From: Embiotoca jacksoni
Taxonomy: Eukaryota > Chordata > Actinopteri > Embiotocidae
Reading direction: 5' to 3'
DNA: 64,000 nucleotides
NCBI GenBank assembly: GCA_022577435.1
Contig: JAKOON010000021.1
Span: 6,574,501 to 6,638,500, forward strand
Shown: positions 51,437 to 62,959 of the stretch, one piece after another
Layout of the letters: each line of letters opens with the position of its first letter
Position numbering within the stretch: position 1 is the first letter of the stretch
Notes under the pieces: model-generated
The model's input: the letters and a program-made list of their open reading frames with translations, nothing else
The model's database searches: none
Told to the model about the DNA's origin: nothing
Made by a program: the position numbers and the translations under genes

Positions 51437-52475
51437 TTATATTTGATAGATTTTTCACTTGTCTATTATTATTTATTTGCAATAGAATACAGAAGTAGTT
51501 ACGTATTTAAATTGTATGCTACAAAAATATATATATTGTACTTATTATAATAAATTTCCATACAAAACATACACTAAATGTGCACTGTATTAAGTGCACC
51601 TGTACAATCCAACACAACAACACTGCTGTAACATCTGCTGTATCTTGCCAAAGCTCTTAATAATTAATTCTTTGATTGAAACATGTAAATTAAATTAAAA
51701 GTAAAACCACTGAGGCGATAGTTTTAAGTGAGTTTAACTGAACATGAGACTGTAAAGTTGTATCTGTGTGTGGTGTGTATTCAAAACATTCTGCATTCCT
51801 AGAGATTAAACTGACCAGCAGGAATCTAAAATAGTAAATTGATCTGAACTTCCACCAAATGTAAAAGTAGAGTACCACTTACCCATCAATGCAATAGTAA
51901 TAACAGCCTGGTATTATCACATTTCAATTTGTAACACTCGCTTGGGACATTTATCTGGATTGCACACTTATATTTTTGAAACTTTAAGTGCATTTTACTT
52001 TCATCACATTTTCAATAGGACTCAACAGAATAATTGTACAGTGTAAAGGATCCGAGTACTCTTTCCAATATTGTTTATTTGTCTCAAACTTTCAGGGGCA
52101 GGAGAACTGATGTTCCCTAGTTTGACCTCTAGATGGCGACATCATGCTCTGAGATCACACTCACTTGGTCTCGTCAGGTGAACTGTGACGTAAACAGTGA
52201 TACCATCTATTCTCGTGTACTACAGTACCTGCATATTTTGACCGATGCATGAGCATCGACTTGCTTGATATATGAAGTCAGCCTGTGAGTGTGTGTTGCC
52301 TGGCATTAATTATTGAGTTTGGTTGCTTCGGTAACCAACAGGAGCTCGGGCGCTCTCTGTGGCCCAGCTGCAGGCCATATTCTCTGGGCTTCGGGGGTTG
52401 GCAAAGACCCTGAGGTTTAGAGGAGTAGCCTGGCCGCCTGTGAGAGACTAAGGGCTATCATTACAAAGGAAGTAC

Positions 52476-52615
<140 letters not shown>

Positions 52616-52757
52616 ACATTTATACACACAAAGCTGGAAAAACATGTGTGCCAGTCGTCACGCTCCTCTTGCGCATCACGAACATGCACCACTACTCCAA
52701 AGTGAATCTCTTTCCACCTTTTGTTATCACATGCAATGATGGCTCGCACACTGCTTT

Positions 52758-52762
<5 letters not shown>

Positions 52763-52797
<35 letters not shown>
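52763..52797. repeat. (CA)n microsatellite
   Basis: A second CA run 150 bp to the right of the long tract. Confidence 0.95.
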
Positions 52798-52799
<2 letters not shown>

Positions 52800-55700
52800 C
52801 CAAAACACACAGAAAAAAACACGCATGTACTCAATTTTATTGGTCTCACCACAGACAAGTTAAGTTTGAAGCCTATTTTCTTTCAAAACATCACTTCTTG
52901 TAGTGTGCAATTACAAAAGGTCATCATAACATTCGTAGATGTCGTTGAACTCTCAGCATCAACAATTTTGAATATTCTGGAGCGCCACTCCAACTTCACT
53001 CCAACTTCACTTCTACTCACTGCCAAAGGTATTTCAAATGAAGTTCAGCCCTCAGAGTGGCGCAGAGGCCTGACCTTGCATTGAGGTTGTTATGGCTGAG
53101 TAAATTTCTTCTTGTGTTGTCTTGGCAGGCAAAACACTCAGCGGCTTATTCTTTCAACATGGTTTATTTGGTGGATGTTTTTTGCCGAAGCTGCCTCACT
53201 GTACTGCATTTTTTAGCATAGGTGGTCCCCTCGTAATCGAACCCACAACCTTGGCAGTGGCCGTGTTTTGCTCTGCCCGTCATACTGTACAGCAGCAACT
53301 TTGTCAGATAAGCACAAAGCAAACACAGGGAGAGGAGAATGGGATCGCTACATCAGATAACCGAGGTGAAGTCCGTAATTAAAGAGAAACGCTCCCGGTG
53401 GATCATCTTATTCCATCAGTCTGTGACATCTGGTGCATTCCAGTCGTAACTTACTTTTTTTTTAATCTACCCGTTGTACCCCAACATGTCATTTGTATTA
53501 AATTGAATTTTGCTCAGGTTTCCCACAAACGTTTTCTTCGAAATCCTCAGAGAAAATAGATGCAAAAGACGGTTGTCCTTATCATTTAGAATCAGGACTG
53601 AGACCTCAGTGAAGCTGTGCTTGTAGATCAAATCATCAACATCGTAGCACTCAATGGCAATGCTGACACGCTGATGTTTGTCTCCATCTTAGTTAGACAC
53701 ACAAACATGCTAACATTTGCCCAATGGTGCTACATACTCGTCAAATGTAAAGGGATGACCAGCTTTTACTCGTTTTCGGTGCAGTTTGTCTGTTTGTCAG
53801 CAGTGTCGTGAAACTTGTTGGAAGAGTGTAGCATGGGCCAAGAAAGAACCCATAAAATGTTGGAGCAGATACGAATTACGGGGCGGATCCATGAATTATT
53901 TTTCTCTTTCTTTACTGCTGCGAGATAGTTGGCCTACAAAATGCAACGTATGCTAAATCCAGTAGACAGTAGTAAAGTTCAATAGTGACAAAACATAGGC
54001 CATTCTAGACATGCAAAGACTCCACATCACAATCTAAATTCACAGGTAGCAGTAATCCTCTGGGATACAAATGGATCTGCTCAAACTTAATAAAGCGAGC
54101 GGGCGTTATGGAGATCTCAGGGATGGTGGTTTCACAGGGAAGAACTGGAACCAGTACAACAGCTGAGATGTGAGGCTCCGGCGAGGCAGAAGCACATTTT
54201 GACACCATTGTAATAGTTTTGGAAATAAATCCAGACATATCTATAGAGTGGTAGAAGGGCCACTCTTAAGCCTTCATGGAGGTCTACACTCAGTGACCTC
54301 CAACTATCAAAGTGTGTTCAAATGAATGTTTTGTACAAAAACTGACGGATTTTTTTGTTTTTCAAAATAATATTACAGTGTTTTCTCTCTTTTTCTCCTT
54401 GTTAGTCTATATATTTTTTTTCTTTTTGTAGCCTGACTAAACGTGTGCATTTCAATTAAATTATGTCATCTGTGTTTAGCTAATTATCCGCACGAAGAAA
54501 AACATGCGTCATGTAGAACTGTGCTTACATGTTTTACAAGAATTTGTCCTTTAAGTTAGATAACCTTCCCGTCAGTACTTTACAGTCCTACAGGAAACTT
54601 CAATTCAAAGGAGTGATTTAACAAAAACAAAGTGGCATCAGTCTGGACCACAAATACGTTAACTACCATACTGGTCTGAACAGCTCTGTGGTTTCGTTAC
54701 AGGCTTCCTCTTGTCATTTTGTGCTCAACTACTAGACAGATACCTCAGGAGTAATTTATCTTTTCATCACTGTCATTTCTGTCTGCATGACTCACGTGCA
54801 TTAAGCAACATTTTGGGTTTCTCTTTAGGCTTTCATTAACGAAATAGAAGAGACGACTGAAAAGAAGTACTTTGTCAATGCAGTGTGATCCATCTTTTTC
54901 CCCACTGAGCGTTTCTGCTCCACAAGCACAGTCCCTGTATTTTATTGAAAAATTTGTTAAACTTGACCTTATTAAAACATATCTACAATTTGCTTTAGGT
55001 ATGTTATGCTAAAACAAATCTACTAGATATCACTGAGTCTTGAAATAGAGTTAACCAATGTCAGCAACAAAAAAATTCACTCCAGAAATGAGAACAGTGT
55101 TTGGTTGAATTTTCAAAAGGAAGCATTGTTTTTGTCAGAAATATAATGTTTTCCTGTGTTTAAATTCTAAGCACTAAACACTATGAACTAAAATATACAA
55201 AGAAAAGAATTTTGTGAGGACAGTAAAGGGTTAATGGTGAATCTCCTCAAACAGCAGACAGAATGCTGTTGTGTTGCACAAGCACTACTTTAACCTGGTT
55301 GACCTGAGTCATTTTAAAGACCGGGTTAATGTTTGATTCAGAGAAAGAAAATTGTCTGTATAAACATGGAAGAGCTCGATTATGCTGTATGTTACCTGCA
55401 CAATATTACAAATAAAAGGGTATTCAGACACTGCTGCATCTTCTAAAAGGTCATTTCAGTGCATTTTTATGCACCTTTCCTCTTCCGTCCATTCAGGTGA
55501 ATCTTCCATGAAATATGAACAGCTTAGGAAGATATCTCCTGCCACAACATGATTGAAAGGGTAAATGAAACAAAATTAGTGTATTTTATAAAAGAAAATT
55601 TTCGTCTGCAATACAAACACATTTCAGACATTCGAAACATTATTATTTTAGAAAAACATAGTGAAAGAACCTTTGTCTGACTGTTTTCCCCAGCGTAGAT

Positions 55701-57142
55701 AAACCCCCAGAGTGTATTGGAATAGATGACTTTTCCCGTTTGTGTTTTGCATTTTTGCTCGGTTTTAGCTCCTGAGCTCCAGATCAGATAAGATGATTAT
55801 TCAAAATTGTCCCATCAGTCATCGCTGCCCCTGAGCCAAGAAAACAGGTGGATGACATCATGGTTATTAAGGTATATTAGAGCCACTTGTTGTGCCAAAA
55901 CACACACAAACACTAAGACACGCAGACATTTTGCTCTAGGACAGTGAAACACTATTCTCTCAAATTCAGATAAAGAGTTTGATTTAACCGTGAAACATTC
56001 AAACTGAAATGCCTCGTCTGATGGCAGAGGCTGCTACACACTGAAGAATTGACAGGAATATCCCTTTTCAGGTGTATTAAACAGAACCTGACCTGATGAA
56101 ACCTCTCTGAATGACTGTATGACTGTGAAATGACCGCCTTGGGCAGCAGTAACTGTCATGGTGCCTTTGAGGCTCAGGCTTTAAGACACACTCATGCTTT
56201 TGGAATTACAGCAGTTACTGTAAGTGATGAACGTGCATGTGTCCTGTCGCTAAAACTGTGGTAAACCTGTCGCCGGTATTGTCCAATGGTCTTATATGTT
56301 GTTGATAACAACTTCCTGAACCTTCTGACTGGCAAGGATTTGATTTTGAAAACAATGGTTAAAATTCAGAGCAGGATAGGCTGAGAGAGACTGGATACTA
56401 TATCTCCATAGTGCCACTAATTAGCAACTTGAACTGAGTATTTCCTGGCTGGTAAATACCTGTGTCTTCCGAACTCACATTTAAGGTCTGCTTTTATGAA
56501 GAAATTCTCAAGGCAAGTAATAACCTTGATGACATCATCAGGGTTATTTTTCTCAGACAACAAAGCTTCTCCAGAGCTTTGTCAGATGACGTTATAGGTG
56601 TTTTCACAGACTGAAAAGTACCTACATGAGTTAAACCGGTAGAGAGACCCTTTAATTTGTGTGGGCACTTTAATATTAAATTTCACTTCTGTCATCTAAA
56701 CTGCTGAAATTACTGACAATTAAAAAGTCTCTCTGAATTATACCTCTCACCTCACTCTGACAACCATTTAGTAAAGTAAATCAAGAGAGGGAAAATCGCC
56801 CCTACTCGTAAAATCTGTCACCACTAGCTGTTTATTTCCAGTGTTCTGGCAGTGATAGACTTTAGTTCAGAAAAGCGCGCCTGTTAACAAAAGCTATAAA
56901 TTTGTATAAAAAATGTGAAGCCATTTGAGTGAAAAGAGACGAAACGTTTCTATGACCCTTTACCGCTGAGTGAAGATTGTGTGGTGAGGAGTTAAATCAC
57001 ATACTGGCTGCGAACAGCATCAACCCGCAGGCAGCTACAACCAGCCATTCAGTGGAACAAGAGTCACTCAGCATCTGGGCTAAATTATGCTCCATCCCCT
57101 GCACACAGCAAATCTCCACCATCCATCTTGATGTCCTGACAT

Positions 57143-57320
57143 GAAGTGCCTGTTGACTGCAGTGCCCAGCTCACCGGACCTGCTGTGTGTCCCCCTGGTG
57201 TCAACGGCATCCTCTCAGATCCCCGCGGACCCCACGCATGTATCCCCATACATCATACTGGGAGATCCAGAGCATCGAGCGGCTGCTCAATAAGTCAGCC
57301 CACAGGCGGCACAGACAGCA
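57143..57320 (+). other. Exon-like open stretch of unknown identity
   Basis: A GC-richer stretch than its surroundings with an open frame from ATG at 57239 reading MYPHTSYWEIQSIERLLNKS then HRRHRQQ, directly followed by a GT dinucleotide at 57321 that could serve as a donor. A second frame from the ATG at 57141 gives a 51-codon product with a hydrophobic start. Neither matches a family I recognise, and no partner exons were found. Confidence 0.25.
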
Positions 57321-57654
57321 AGGTATCGACAGCTTTCAGCTCCAGATGTGATTTGAGTTAAAAATGCAACAAGGCTTTACTGACTTATTGTCTTTCTTCC
57401 TGGATATCTCACGATGGCTCTGACTCTCAAAGGACTGGGCAGTATATGTTATGTGTCTGTATATATATAATGTCCTGGCGGCTCATACTCTATATACCGC
57501 TACACTATTCTGCAGTATTTCTGAGTTTGTGTTTCAGATGTACACCAGTTTCATTTTAGCAGTCTAGAAAAGTGAAGCTTTGGGCAGTTTGAATGTGCAG
57601 TTGAGATTAACTACTTTATGCAAAGTGTCACCCAGTTATGTCTAAAGGCATAAT

Positions 57655-57720
57655 TAGGGCCCGAGCACCGATGGTGCGAAAGCCCTATTGTTATCCAAGC
57701 AATTATTATGATTCTCCGTA
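57655..57720. repeat. Dispersed teleost repeat terminus
   Basis: GGGCCCGAGCACCGATGGTG and GCGAAAGCCCTATTG form a short self-complementary end (GGGC/GCCC, GCACC/GGTGC). Sequences of this type are very common in fish genomes; it may mark the left end of the composite repeat region 57.66-59.60 kb. Confidence 0.5.
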
Positions 57721-57899
57721 AACAACTGCATTTTTGGAGGCTTTATCATATTAAAAACCTGATGGTACACCCATCTCTCCCAGCAAAAATTTTGTTGTTT
57801 TAGTGGAGTTGCGAGTGGGGGTGGCCAAATGGCTCGCTAGCTCCCCCTAAACAGATGCCAGATTTCATAATTTGGATGATTTTTTCAAAGTCATTATAA

Positions 57900-57965
57900 A
57901 GGTGAGAATTGAACCCCCAACCCTTTTACTGAGAGGCAACAGTGCTAACCATTGCACCACCAATC
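57900..57965 (-). repeat. tRNA-like repeat fragment
   Basis: On the minus strand GGTGCAATGGTTAGCACTGT and the following TGCCTCTCAGTAAAAGGG resemble the tRNA-related head found in many fish short repeats. Too diverged to call a functional tRNA. Confidence 0.4.
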
Positions 57966-58440
57966 TTCCCAGGTGATGGTCTGCATTGTGACAAATCTTT
58001 GGCTCACCCCAACCTATAACTCCGTCCACAAATATTCATTCAAATGCGACCAAAATTGCCGCAGATATTCTTTGGATAGTAGATATATGTGTTTTCAAGG
58101 GGGTCTGAAGTGATATTAAATATCTTCCTGTAATGTGTAGTGTATGCAAAACTTTTTCAATTTCTCCAAACGTTTTAACTTCACTAAAAGTTGAATCACC
58201 ATCAACAGGCCGAGGTGGAATCTGAACCATTAATAGCAACCTGGGTGAAGTAGAATCTTTTACCTGTTGAGTTAACCAGACTGTCGGTTGAGTCACTGGA
58301 AGCTCTGAGTGAACTCCGTGAAACTCTTTCTCCTGCGGCTCCTCCTCCAACGCCGTAGATAGTCCTGTGGTCTACGACGCCAACTCCGAGCTAGAAACGA
58401 TCTCATGAAGACACGGGTTCGAGCCCCGCCAAGGTAACAC

Positions 58441-58625
58441 ACATGGTTCACGGGTTACCCGCCGAGGTAACGCGCAAGGTTCACGGTTTACCCGCCGAGG
58501 TAACGCGCAAGGTTCACGGTTTACCCGCTGAGGTAACGTGCAAGGTTCACGGTTTACCCGCTGAGGTAACACGCAAGGTTCACAATTTACCCGCCGAGGT
58601 AACACACAAGGTTCAAGGTTTACTG
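58441..58625. repeat. 33-bp minisatellite, about 5.5 units
   Basis: Tandem units of 33 bp (AGGTTCACGGTTTACCCGCC then GAGGTAACGCGCA) with a few substitutions per unit. Because 33 is a multiple of three, frames stay open on both strands and make repetitive open frames that I do not regard as genes. A further pair of about 43-bp units (CCCTCTAAGGGTAAG) follows at 58647-58735. Confidence 0.92.
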
Positions 58626-59035
58626 AGGGCCCCTTAATAAGCCTCACGGTTCACAGAGAGCAAATCCCTCTAAGGGTAAGGCACGTGGTTCACAGAGGGC
58701 AAGTCCCTCTAAGGGTAAGCCACAAAGGTTCAGTTTTGTACATGCAATCATATTAATACCAAACCAAAGGTCAACAATACAAAACTAAAAAAAAAAATTC
58801 AAAAAGTGACTTTTTTTTTAATATATATTTCGGACATGATATAGTATGACACAGTGGTGTTAGAGCAGTTGCTCAGTGAGAAGTAACTTGAGGCATGCAT
58901 GTCAGTTCAGAAAAAGGTTATACTCTAAAAACTCATGAAAAGTCATCCAAAATATCCAAAATATGTTGTCCAAAATATTCAAAGAAAAGTCATACTATAG
59001 CATGTCGTCCAAAAAGTGACCCAAAATTCATTTTT

Positions 59036-59264
59036 GTATAGAGTATAGAGTATATAGTATAGACTGTAGAGTATAGAGTATAGAGTATAGACTATAGAGT
59101 ATAGAGTATATAGTATAGACTATAGAGTATAGAGTATAGAGTATAGAGTATAGAGTATAGAGTATAGAGTATATAGTATAGAGTATAGAGTATAGAGTAT
59201 ATAGTATAGACTATAGAGTATAGAGTATAGACTATAGAGTATAGAGTATAGAGTATATAGTATT
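59036..59264. repeat. AT-rich tandem array of TATAGAG units
   Basis: More than 20 imperfect copies of a 7-10 bp unit (GTATAGA), with periodic TATAGACTATAGAG variants that make local palindromes. Confidence 0.93.
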
Positions 59265-59470
59265 GCCAGGGCGATGCGGCTAAGTTTGATGTTTCGCACA
59301 GAAACACACAGAAAGTTGATGTTTAAGATCAAACGATGCTCCAAACCTCATGAAACTTGCGTCAGGCACCAACTTTCATGAGTTTTTAAAGATGTTAAAG
59401 CCGCCAAAAAAAAAAGCCTTTTTTTTTTTTTTTTTTAAAGAAGAATAAGGAACAAGATCGAGAAAAAAAT

Positions 59471-59593
59471 AAAACTGCAAGCGGGAATATGCCGACCCTC
59501 GCGTACTGCATGTCGGGGAGCCGGCGGCCCCGACCCGGTGGATCCCCGACGTGCAGCTGCGAGGGCCCGCATATCACTGCTTGCAGTTTTAAT
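59471..59593. repeat. Long imperfect palindrome
   Basis: Nested complementary pairs read inward from both ends: AAAACTGCAAGC with GCTTGCAGTTTT, ATATGC with GCATAT, CCCTCGC with GCGAGGG, and GCATGTCGGGGA with TCCCCGACGTGC. The centre is GC-rich (GGCGGCCCCGACCCGG). It would fold into a stem of about 50 bp with small bulges. Confidence 0.75.
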
Positions 59594-59599
59594 TACATC

Positions 59600-61478
59600 T
59601 GTTTCAACCGGCCATACTTGAAGGCTACGTGAAAACTCTGCCATCACGGAGGGAGAGAGGCAGTAATCGCTCAAAATGGGGATGAGGGTGCACACTCTCA
59701 GACATCCTTTACTCAAAGGTTTTCAAGGTGTGTTTGTACACATGAAAACTGACAGGAGCATTTGTGTGTCAAATGAAAAAAAAGAAGTTCAAACCTTGTT
59801 TACCTCCTCACCTGCACACATATTACACATGGGCATGCTTGTCAAATTGTCAAAAGAGGGGGATTCAGGCACTGTAGTCTATGACAGTGCAGTAAGCACT
59901 TAACTCAAAGCATACTGACACCTTAACACCTTCAGCATTACTATCTATAAATAATCTATTGATGCTTTTCAATTTCTCAATTTTACAACATGTTGTACGA
60001 CAACCAACCATTAAATCACCCATTGGTTTTCGAATTGCGTTTTTAGAGTTTGTCAATTCGCCCACCTGCAGAAACCCGACTGCACCTCCGGCATGTCAAT
60101 CAAACAGACACGCCACTAAACATACCGCTTTTTGGGGCCTAATATCTAATTATGATGGGATTATTTTCAGATTAACCCCCAGAAAACGAATAAGGAGTGA
60201 CTTCAGCGATTGACATCATTATGGCTTGTAGAAAAAAATATGCTGACTTTGTATTTCATTCGAGAAGTTGAATGGGAGCCTGCGGAGCCCGATCCTTTTT
60301 GGAGCCAACCTCGAGCGCAGTTTAAGGCACTTCCGCATTGGCCTCACTTTTCAGACCCGGAAGCTACATCCACTTTTATATACAGTCTACAGCAGGGGTC
60401 TTCAACATTTTTCAAGCCAAGGACCCTCAAACTGATAAAGAGATGGAGCAGGGACCCCCTACTATATATATTGTATAAAATTGTGTTTTATATTAAACTG
60501 GAGGAGTGCAGGAGGCTTGGAGGGACAGGTCCAGGCTAGTCTCACTCTGTGAGTGAACCGGTGCCCAGCTTAAGAGAGCTCCTGTGTGTCACTGAATGTG
60601 TGCATTTCTGACTGAAAGATAACATCTTCTGCCTCCATTTATCCATTCGCTATAATATATTGGATTCAAGTTAATGTGTATTTAAAGACAATTAAATGTG
60701 TGGAAAAAAACAAATTGAAAAAAAAATGAAAAATTGCCTAATTAACCAAAGATTTCACGGACCCCCTGCAGTATTATCTGGAGAGACCAAGGCACGGTTT
60801 CTGGAAATAAACATTTCTGTTAGGCCATTTGAGCACTATAAATAAAGTTTCATTCACCTCCACTGTGCTGAGTGGCAATCAGAAATATAAAAACAAATGG
60901 AGAATATCCACACTGGAAAAAGGGAAAGTTTTGATCCTGCTTTGTAATAATGAGGCCAGAAATCTGTCTTCAAATTCACACATCTCAAAACCTGGGCAAA
61001 TAAAAAGCTGCTGTATCTGCATAGCTGACTTCTAGAGCTAAGTTTAGTTTTAGTCTTTAGTGAATTGACCCTTTTAAAGACATACATCAGAAAACAGACA
61101 TAGATAGAGTATGAGTTTATACAAAGTTTACACTGATGTGCTTCATGGCATGTCTGGCAGCAGCAGGTAGAAGCACATCCAGGTTTCGAGCTCCATCTGT
61201 CCAATAACAACCATCTGATTTGCCTCCTGAGCTACATTTCTTCTTCACCATCTATTACTTCCAACATGGCTTCATACTGTTTGTAAACATCGGCTCTGAG
61301 TGCTGCTGTCTGACTGCGTTATCTTCAATCCGATTGCAGATAACAGAGAAACACAGCGACCGGCTTCAAAGCAGCTGAGCTCCCCGAGCCGGAGCAACGC
61401 ACACTCCAAAACTATTTAATCAGGCACTTTTCTCCTGGCTTCTGCTGCAGACCTGGAACTGTGATATACTCTGTAGTG

Positions 61479-61545
<67 letters not shown>

Positions 61546-62470
61546 TAGTAGTGGTTAAGGGGGTTATGTTTGTTTAGGCTGCACGTCTCTCAGTGGGTCA
61601 AACTCAGACTCATAGAGGTTCAGTGTAATTCTGTGGTGAAGCTGCTGAAGATCTTACAAGTTGTCTAAGTTTTTCTGAGGCTCCTCGTGCTCCAGCTCAT
61701 TGATTTCTGCAGCTTAAATAGTGAAAATAAAAGCCTGTAAGTCATATTGATTATATTTCTGAAAAGCTTTATTGAAAACTCAGACATCACACAAAGGCCA
61801 TGTTGGAGACCAGTGCGGGCATTAGTCATTTTTATTTAGTCCCTGGGTAGTAGGCCGACCTATCAGATGGTCTTCCAGTGTGTCGTGTCTCCATATTTAC
61901 AGTCCAGCTTCTGATATATCATCCTCCGCTGTGGAATTTCATTGCAGAGAGAAGAACTGACCAGAATGATTATAGGCCGGTTTTTACTGCATGAATGACA
62001 TCATGACCGTAGATCATGGAACGGTATGGTTTTGGAAATCCTCTGCACACGGCACCGTAAATCGCATTGGAGCTGTAGCGTGCAGGCCAAGATTTTAGAC
62101 TGGATTTGATGCGGAGAGAAGTGAAAGGTCAACGAAGGGATTCAAGAACTCACAGACACACACATGAAATACATTCACGTAGCCTGGGAGTCGGGAGGAG
62201 TGGCTGCCGTGTGGCTTTAATCTGAACCTTTTACAGGGTGGTCTTATTACTTTGAGTTACACCTGTCAGATAACCTATCAGAGAGGCTGATTGTTTACTG
62301 CTGTCCAGTGCAGCTCGGATCGGCTGATCCCTCTGTTGTCATTAATGGCTCCTGACGTCACCTCTAACTTCAATCCTGTGTTTTGTTCTTGACTGTTTTA
62401 ATTTGTTTTTGTCCAACGTTGTGAGTCCTTGCTGACAAGTAAATGAGTTTTTTCATTGTATGGCACAACT
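59600..62470. other. Right-end intergenic region
   Basis: No exon recognised. At 60340-60480 a stretch with CACTTTTATATACAGTCTAC followed by CAGGGGTCTTCAACATTTTT resembles common dispersed teleost repeats; the second has a hAT-like start, but no matching right end was found. Confidence 0.5.
61470..61543. repeat. (GT)n microsatellite
   Basis: About 35 GT units. Confidence 0.97.
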
Positions 62471-62475
62471 CAACT

Positions 62476-62957
62476 CAGCTCGACTCTACTCACTTTTTGT
62501 AGTAGCTATCTTTCTGAAATTCGTTTGTAGATACTGCAGATGGTTCTGCCTCAGTGTAGCTGGTTGTCATAGCAATGCCGTATGAAAGCATGATGTCATC
62601 CTCAACGCGACACACACGCTCACTGGGTCCTTTTGCCAGCAACCGAACATATACGTCAAAACCTCCCCCGCAATGACCATGGTGTGGTTTTGTGGGGTGC
62701 CATTCATTGAGTAGTCCAGTAATTAAAAACATTTTGGCCGCTATAGTAACTTGGTTTGCAGGTTTGTGGACGAAGTCCCATGTCACGCAATGATGATGCA
62801 GGGGGGATTTCTGTGATGGCTCACTTTGACCGCTCAGCTCGCCTGGAAGCTTGTCAGAAGAGAAGTGATATAAAAAAAAAAAAGTTCCAGGTACTATGCA
62901 TAACTTTTGCCTAATGGAAAAACAAAAAAAGTCACGTAGAATCGAGTCGAGGTGAAT
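62476..62957. mobile_element. MITE-like repeat with imperfect inverted ends
   Basis: The left end GCTCGACTCTACTCACTTTT and the reverse complement of the right end (CTCGACTCGATTCTACGTGA) match with small gaps, about 480 bp apart. The minus strand is open for 156 codons, but no protein family is recognisable. Confidence 0.5.
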
Positions 62958-62959
62958 CA

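Noticed and set aside
58380..58430. Functional tRNA gene
   Set aside because: Only a B-box-like GGTTCGAGCC is present; no A box or cloverleaf could be built.
58441..58625. CRISPR array
   Set aside because: Units are contiguous with no unique spacers, and the genome is vertebrate.
58372..58647. Repetitive REPCALPRRVN-type open frame, and its antisense partner
   Set aside because: Produced by a 33-bp tandem repeat open on both strands; no start context or flanking exons.
60390..60800. Complete hAT element starting CAGGGGTCTTCAAC
   Set aside because: No matching inverted right end or 8-bp target duplication could be found.
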